Shown piece after piece: positions 58,081-64,000 of a DNA stretch of 64,000 nucleotides. Each line of letters starts with the position of its first letter. Positions within the stretch are counted from its first letter, which is position 1. A program made the position numbers and the translations under genes. The notes below the pieces were generated by a model. It ran no database searches and was not told the origin of the DNA. It saw nothing but the letters and a program-made list of their open reading frames with translations. Origin of the DNA: Diphasiastrum complanatum (Eukaryota; Streptophyta; Lycopodiopsida; Lycopodiales; Lycopodiaceae); contig CM055100.1 of NCBI GenBank assembly GCA_029204225.1, forward strand, positions 18,398,244 through 18,462,243, read 5' to 3'.

Positions 58081-58147
58081 CATATCGGGGGCAAGAGAAG
58101 GTGAGCTCTATAAACTTGATGGATATGTTGTTTCTAACCATGGTGGT

Positions 58148-58560
58148 TTGAAGGCAAAGAAGCAAGTTGGTGAGCTTTATTCAATGTCAAACTCACAACG
58201 GTTGTCTTATTCTAGATCTAGCTCAAGATCTAAGATGCCTTTTCATTTGGTACATTTGGATGTGCATTGTACTAGTGGTTTGAGAAATGGAGGAGCAAAG
58301 ATGTTTGTGAGTTGTATTGATGACTTTAGTAGATATTGTTGGACTTATCTTCTAAAGATTGAGGATTTATTATTTGATGTCTTTCTCAAGTTCAAGAATG
58401 TTGTGGAGAGTCGATTCAACATAAAGATCAAGTGCTTAAATTTGGAAAATGAAGACCTAGCAACAAAGTTCAAAGAGGTTTGTGTGGCACATGGGATCAA
58501 GAAGCTAAGAGAGGCTCATTATATCACTCATTCATGGTCAAGTCATCAAGTGACGATGAT
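58148..58560 (+). pseudogene. Copia integrase fragment
   Basis: Reads KKQVGELYSMSNSQRLSYSR, then MPFHLVHLDVHC (first catalytic Asp), GGAKMFVSCIDDFSRYCWTY and FKNVVESRF. The second catalytic region is eroded (LENED where SDNGGE is usual). Beyond about 58560 the frame runs into LTR-like sequence. Confidence 0.75.
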
Positions 58561-58599
58561 ATCTTGTGGCAAGATGGAGATGGAGGATCATTTATGGAT

Positions 58600-59396
58600 T
58601 TTCATGGTGGAAACATATGAAGGATCTGATTTCACACATGTGGAGCCTGTTTCCATGTGTGAAAGGATGTACTTTTCATACTTGTATATATCTAAATTGA
58701 TTTTGTATCAATCTAGTTAGTGTGAAGATGATATGGCTAGTTTTTTTAGTCAAGTTGACTAGTCACCTAGAAATTAGCTTTTCCTTGCATGTGCATGAGT
58801 AAATGCTCCCACATGGCAAGTGGATGTTCACACGTGTGTATAGAGTACTAGAAGATAAGAGTTGACCATTTTTCTTAGATCCTATTTTGTAAGGAATATT
58901 CCTATATTCTAGGAGACTAGCTTTTTGGATTTTAGCCATATTCTAGAAGGTCAACTTTTGGATAAGGATCAAGGATGGATCAAATGGATAGATCTGAGTG
59001 ATGTGGCACTCTTCACACGTGTGAAGACCTGCTGGACTGTACCAGACTTGTGGATGTACTTGATCCATAAAAGGATCATCATTTTGCTAAGAAGATTGAT
59101 GAGACTTTTGCATTCTACACTTTTGTGAGATTTCTAGCCATTTGTCTTGTGATTTCTATGGGTGAATGCTATCTAGGACTATTGTACTTGTTGTTTCAGG
59201 CGCAGGTCGTACTGTGGACAATACTCCACATGTGTGAGGCCGTTCTCACAAATTTATGATGTGTTGATCCATTGCTCTTGAATCTAGATCAAGATCTAAT
59301 GTGTAGAACTTGATAGATCCATTGATCAAGCAACCAATAACTTTTTATGATTTTTAAGTACAATCATTATTGTCCTAAAGACTGTAAAATTTATCA
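58600..59396 (+). repeat. 5' LTR of Cop-VI (start uncertain)
   Basis: It ends TTTATCA at 59396 directly before a primer site. Several CACAYGTG palindromes lie in it, the best being CTTCACACGTGTGAAG at 59011-59026. The start could be anywhere between about 58600 and 58725. Confidence 0.5.
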
Positions 59397-59408
59397 TGGT
59401 ATCAGAGC
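59397..59408 (+). promoter_or_regulatory. tRNA-Met primer-binding site of Cop-VI
   Basis: TGGTATCAGAGC directly after the LTR end. Confidence 0.85.
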
Positions 59409-59986
59409 TAAGTAAGAGAGTGATCATTGAATCATAAATCTTGTAAAGATCATTGGCAAATTTTGTTTTTGGCCAATACTAGTGAGGGCGAGTTCATCTA
59501 GAGTGATAGCTTGAATTCATTTGGATCAAAATGACTTGGAGGCTGTGTATGTACTTTTTACACGTGTGAAACCGTACAACAACTTTCATTTCAAGTTACT
59601 TTGTGTTTGTTGGTCCCAAAATCACAATACTAGTTCATTTTTTGTGCTTTTTGAAGCATAGTATTGATCTAGATTCAATCTAGCTAATGCCTATGACCAA
59701 ATAAAGTTTTGGATCATTGAAGCATTTCCTTTTAGAGTCTAAGATCAGATCTTAGAGGCTGATTTGTTCAGATCCTTAGTGAAGTGAAATCTCTAAGAAA
59801 AGTGTAAAACAATTTTTTTTGTGAGAGTGAAAGCTAGGAATTTTGGCAAGATCTTTGTGTATCATTCAAGCTTGTGTGCTAGTTGATAGAGACAAGCCTA
59901 TAGGCATTCTTGTAAGCTTTAGGCCCTTCATAGATCTTTTACGATTCAGAAATCTTTGTGATTTTAAGAAGAGCATTCATTCTACA

Positions 59987-60779
59987 ATGTCATCCATAGG
60001 TGGATATTTGATGAAATCAAGTGAGAGACTCACTTCCACAAATTATTCCATTTGGAAAGTGAAAATGGAATCACTCCTAGTGATCCATGATCTATTTGAC
60101 AGTTCAAGGAGTTGAGGAAGAGCCTCAAACTCCCCAAGAACAAGCCAAATACAAGAAGAGAGCAAGATTAGCTCTACATTGCATAAAGTTAAATGTATGC
60201 AATGACCTCTTGAAAGAGGTGTCTTCTTGTACCTCATCCAAAGAGGTTTGGGATTCATTAAAGAGCATCTATGAATCCAATAATACTTCAAGAATCCTCA
60301 TGCTAAGAAATCAAGTTTTCCAAAGCATGAAAGGAAGTGGAGAGAGTGGACAAGAGTATGTCCTTAGGATCAAATCTCTTAACAAGGAATTAAGTGCAAT
60401 AGGAGAGAAGATCCAAGATCAAGAGCTAGTACAAATCATCTTAAATGGCCTAGGTGATGAGTTCACCAACTTAGTCCAATCATTTGCTATTCAAGACACT
60501 CTTCCATCCATTGAAAAGTTGCACAATGTTCTTGTGGCCGAGAGTAGGCTTCTACACCTCAAGACAAGAATGGATGGCATATCACTTAATGGAGGAGAGG
60601 AGAAAGAAAACTTTACATCCAAAAGCAAGAAGAAGCAGCATACATTCAAGAAGAATCAAGGCAAGGAGGCCGAGATGAAGAATGGAGGATCTACTTTCAA
60701 AGGGAAGGTGAAGAAAAGACAAAGCTCAAGTGTTTCTTTTGTGGAAAGAAAGGACACTTTGCCTTGGAATGCTACTTAG
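59987..60779 (+). pseudogene. Copia gag of Cop-VI
   Basis: The ATG at 59987 opens SSIGGYLMKSSERLTSTNYS and IWKVKMESLLVIHD. A one-base shift near 60100 leads to the long frame with EEEPQTPQEQAKYKKRARLA, SNNTSRILMLRNQVFQSMKG and DQELVQIILNGLGDEF. The C-terminus is Lys-rich. The CCHC knuckle near 60735 (in another frame: CFFCGKKGHFALEC) is lost to a second shift. Related to the gag of Cop-I. Confidence 0.85.
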
Positions 60780-60789
60780 TTTTTCACAT

Positions 60790-61015
60790 GCAAGTAATGG
60801 AGATGCTTTGATGTATGTAACTTTTATAGTGATTTTACTAGATTCACATGGATTGAGTTACTATCAAAGAAAAGTCTTGTTTATGAAGCTTTCATTAAGT
60901 TCAAGTCTCTAGTAGAGAAGCAACTTAGTACTTCCATCAAAGCACTAAGATGTGATAATGGAGGAGGGTACACCTCCAATAAAATGAAAGACTTTTGTGA
61001 GATCAAAGAACTTCA
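60790..61015 (+). pseudogene. Copia integrase scrap of Cop-VI
   Basis: In shifting frames: DALMYVTFI, then a WIELLSKKSLVYEAFIKFKS-like segment and LRCDNGGGYTSNKMKDFC, which is the second catalytic Asp region. It is joined to gag with protease and pre-integrase missing, and ends at about 61015. Confidence 0.7.
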
Positions 61016-61019
61016 AATA

Positions 61020-62120
61020 ATGCCCCAGTGCATGATCTCTTGAAAATTCTCATGTAGAAAATGTCTGTCCTTCTCGACAAATTGCAAAATCATCAAGGAA
61101 AATTGTTTTCTGAAATGAAAAAAATCCAAAGTAAGCTCCAGTATATAATCTGATGTAACGAATCTACTAGGACATAATAAGATACAAAACTTATGCATTC
61201 AGCATTGTCTTTCTTGATTGATGTTTCTCCATCAATATTATGTCCACCTCTCGATGTCAATATAGTTGGTGAATAGACAGTTGATTTTGGAAAACGAAGC
61301 TGACTTTGAATTTTGAGAAACTCCTCTTCAGAAGGTAGATCATCTTCTTTATTGTGCATTTCCTCCACAACCATTTTAAGCAATCTTTTCCTGAATAAAA
61401 CTCATCATTATGTACATTGTCAATACGAGGGAGAAGATCATCGACATCAAAATCAACTATATCTGAAAATTCATCAGGCTTTTTGTTCAAAATGCAAAAG
61501 TCTCATCTTCAGTGAAATAAAAAAGATCCGATATATCCGATAATGTCAAAAAAGAATTATTATCTATATTATAAGTAGGCAATATAATAAGAGATTTATC
61601 AGAAAGAGAAAGAGTGTTGGGAGTTCTAGGGCCAATAAATGATGCCCTGTTTTGTGCAGGATCAAAATCTGTACAATCATCTAAACTAACGTTCGTATAA
61701 ACAAAAAGTATCTATATCTACAATCTTCGGCTTTTCAGACTTTGTACCATTGGAAGAAGCAACTTTTGAAGTGGGAGTGCCAGCTTCCGAATCATCATTT
61801 AACAAAAGAAAAAAAATAAATGCAGACTGAAAATAAACAAATCTACATTTTTTATTGTGAATTGGGCACTCATCTAATGACTTGAAATCATTATGTAACT
61901 TGGTGAACATTCTGTCAAGCTTAGCTTTATAGTAGACATTTTAAACAAAAAATACAGATGTAAGATTCCCGATATCGCTCTCAGGCGCAAAATGCAGATC
62001 AGACAAGAACCTCTAGGCAATGTGCACTTGAAAGAGATATCAAAAAATAGGGTTTCAGATCCAAGCGCATGTACAAAGATCAGAAAAAAAATGAGACGTA
62101 AGACGTGCTTGAATGCGATA
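61020..62120 (-). pseudogene. Unidentified coding-like tract
   Basis: Several minus-strand frames have non-repetitive composition: KIVDIDTFCLYE with a Ser/Thr-rich run before it (61686-61910), DFDPAQNRASFIGPRTP and SLSDKSLIILPTYN (about 61540-61690), DFDVDDLLPRIDNVHNDEFY (61400-61490), and NKEDDLPSEEEFLKIQSQL (61290-61383). They overlap or touch, as if one acidic protein were split by introns or frameshifts. I do not recognise the family. It may be a captured host-gene fragment. Confidence 0.3.
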
Positions 62121-62159
62121 TCGGACCAGACAGTATCGGTTGAACAAAGCTCAACAACT

Positions 62160-62480
62160 TGATTCTTTTCCTTCAAACACCATGGTTCACAGCAAATTCC
62201 ACTTTAAGCCCTTTGTCAACCATTTGACACACACTAAGAACATTTTTAGTAATGGAAGGTATGAACAAAACTTTCTTCAAGCTTACATTCCTATTTGTAT
62301 ATGAGAGAAAATTAGGAATAGTACCAATGCCCTTGGATAAACTTTATCATTATTGGCCATGTTGATGATCTTCTTCTCTCCTTCATATGGCACCAAAAAA
62401 ATGAAGTACTCTTTGTGACATGTCATATCAAAGCTTGCTCCACTATCAATCCACCGTGGATCAATCTTCTTTTGCTAACT
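62160..62480 (-). pseudogene. Copia protease fragment of Cop-VII copy b
   Basis: On the minus strand the sequence encodes RWIDSGAS near 62440-62460, with the catalytic DSG, and a following CHKEYF-type segment. It is joined to gag near 62475 with the zinc-knuckle region missing. Confidence 0.7.
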
Positions 62481-62820
62481 TTGAAAGATTTGCCTCCGAA
62501 GGGTTAGAACCCTTGATGTAGACTTGGACTCATAAACCTTCTTTAAATTTTCCCAAGCCTCACAAGATGTAGTGCACTTATCAACTTCCTTGAGGGGTTC
62601 ATTACTCACATTTATCTTGATCACATGAAGAGCTTTATTTGCCCTCCTATCATACCTCAATTTCTCTTGACCATGCCAAAGGTCTCTCCTCCACACCTAC
62701 AACAATTTCCATCAACTCATTCATCTCAAGGAGAGACTCCATTCTCACCTTCCAAATTGAATAGCTGCTTGAGGTAAGCCTATCATTGCTCTCCAACATG
62801 AAGCCTCCATTTGTAGCCAT
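62475..62820 (-). pseudogene. Copia gag of Cop-VII copy b
   Basis: The minus-strand ATG at about 62820 begins MATNGGFMLESNDRLTSSSY and continues IWKVRMESLLEMNEL. After a frame break near 62690 it reads EKLRYDRRANKALHVIKINV and LKKVYESKSTSRVLTLRRQI. Closely similar to the gag of Cop-II. Confidence 0.8.
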
Positions 62821-63388
62821 GTTGAAATTATTTGATCTTCTCTTTCAACCTGTTCCAATGCACTTACCACTCTCTTGAAAGTCAACAAATGAATCCAAGA
62901 GAAATCACAAAGATATGGAACTTCTCAAATCTCTTTCTTGCACGAAAGTAGCAAAATTAGCAATAGAATTAATGACACTTGATCAATACATGATCAACCT
63001 ACAATATCATGAACTTTTGAACTCTATAAGATTGAAACACACTCTTGAAAAGTCCAGCAACTTCAAACACAAGAGATCCACAAAAGGGTTTCCACATATG
63101 TACACAAAGTGAATCATTCACATTTTACATGCAAAAGCTAGAAACTTGAAGAATATTCTAAGACCTTTCTTATGCATAAAAAATCATCACAATCAAACAA
63201 GTAAGGAGTAAAATTGGCCTAATACAAGTATTTTGACCTAAATTGAGTTTTGGATTACAGAAATCCTCATTCTACACTTGAAAATGCTTGATTTTAACAA
63301 GGAAGCACTCTAGCACTCTCTAGAATTGGTGACACCTCCAAATCACGCACTAGAGATGGCTTCTTATACACTTATAGCCTACAACAAA

Positions 63389-63400
63389 GCTCTGATACCA
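63389..63400 (-). promoter_or_regulatory. tRNA-Met primer-binding site of Cop-VII copy b
   Basis: The minus strand reads TGGTATCAGAGC next to the LTR end at 63401. Confidence 0.85.
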
Positions 63401-64000
63401 TGTTAAAAAAATATATGACAAAGATCCATTTATGCCCTTTGATCTGGCTAATATGGATAGCACATCTAGCATAATTAGCAATGTTGAAATCTTGCTCTAC
63501 TACACATAGAAGATGTAAACTCGATAAGAACTTGTCAAAAACACTTATGCAAGTTAGTTTATTGTTAATTTTATACAACAGTCATACAAAAACATGTGGG
63601 AACTCACATACACAAGACAAATAGCATTCTATACACAAGAATCCACTATCTCATCACAAATATGCAAAAAATGGATGTAGAACCCAAAGAGATATCTTCC
63701 ATAAGAATGAATGAGAGAAGAATGAGAGATGAATTTCTCCCACACTTGTATGCCTATTTATAACAGCCTGTTGACCTATTTGGATGCTCTTACACAAGCT
63801 TATCTACTTAAGAAAGTTTCTAGATCTCTTCCAAACTAGATCTAACATGACTAGATTCAATGCATCTCTACTAACCAATTAGAGTAGGTCCAAATTTGAC
63901 CTTATCGACTTGCCTAAATTTCAAAAAATATTAAATCCACTATTCTTAGGCCTTATTAACTTTATAAAGTCTATCTCTAAGTTGAAAGTGCATATTGGCC
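63401..64000 (-). repeat. 5' LTR of Cop-VII copy b, cut by the window edge
   Basis: On the minus strand it ends TTTTTTTAACA before the primer site. It is collinear with 14135-14820, and TATAAATAGGC near 63750-63762 is the probable TATA box. The first LTR bases lie beyond the window. Confidence 0.85.

Overview
This window looks like repeat-dense nuclear DNA of a vascular land plant. The reasons are the plant-type LTR retrotransposons of both superfamilies, primer-binding sites matching initiator tRNA-Met and tRNA-Asp, a BED/DUF659 hAT transposase, and one spliced host gene that encodes an alpha-class phospholipase D. I cannot name the species. No bacterial operons, rRNA or CRISPR arrays are visible.

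Layout. 1-3100: non-coding DNA, a compound microsatellite, then about 0.9 kb of palindromic, GGTACC-rich, AT-interrupted sequence. 3100-5590: a decayed hAT transposase. 5571-9505: a minus-strand Ty1/copia element whose two LTRs do not match. 9506-12250: a minus-strand piece of a Ty3/gypsy element (integrase end plus the far part of an extra ORF). 12292-14830: a copia remnant (gag plus LTR) and an isolated minus-strand copia LTR. 15380-16070: an exon-like fragment of unknown origin. 16875-19595: a plus-strand copia. 19596-23448: a gypsy LTR fragment and a minus-strand copia. 23449-40116: two copies of one unusual gypsy family lying head to head around a copia fragment. The left copy has lost pol; the right copy keeps gag, pol and the first part of the extra ORF. 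40126-43140: a second gypsy family (chromovirus-like gag-protease) sitting inside that extra ORF. 43146-44460: scrambled gypsy and copia scraps. 45027-48548: the phospholipase D gene. 48732-53300: mostly single-copy-looking DNA with a possible SINE, a CACTA-like end, a minisatellite and long microsatellites. 53490-64000: further copia remnants of at least four families and one unidentified minus-strand coding-like tract.

How it fits together. The only convincing host gene is the phospholipase D. It has three exons with good splice sites and both HKD catalytic motifs can be read, but the second half of its coding sequence carries about fourteen single-base frame changes and no in-frame nonsense codon. 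Almost everything else is nested retroelement debris. The biologically most unusual item is the tRNA-Asp-primed gypsy family. It has a long, unrecognised third ORF downstream of pol, an in-frame TAA-ATG inside gag shared by both copies, a gag with four zinc knuckles, and dense copies of a GCGAAGGTT motif in its non-coding segments. A derivative that lost pol still keeps gag, the third ORF and the motif-rich spacer.

Limits. All family calls rest on motifs read by eye. Element ends are given to the base only where TG...CA ends, a primer-binding site or a polypurine tract can be seen; otherwise they are approximate.
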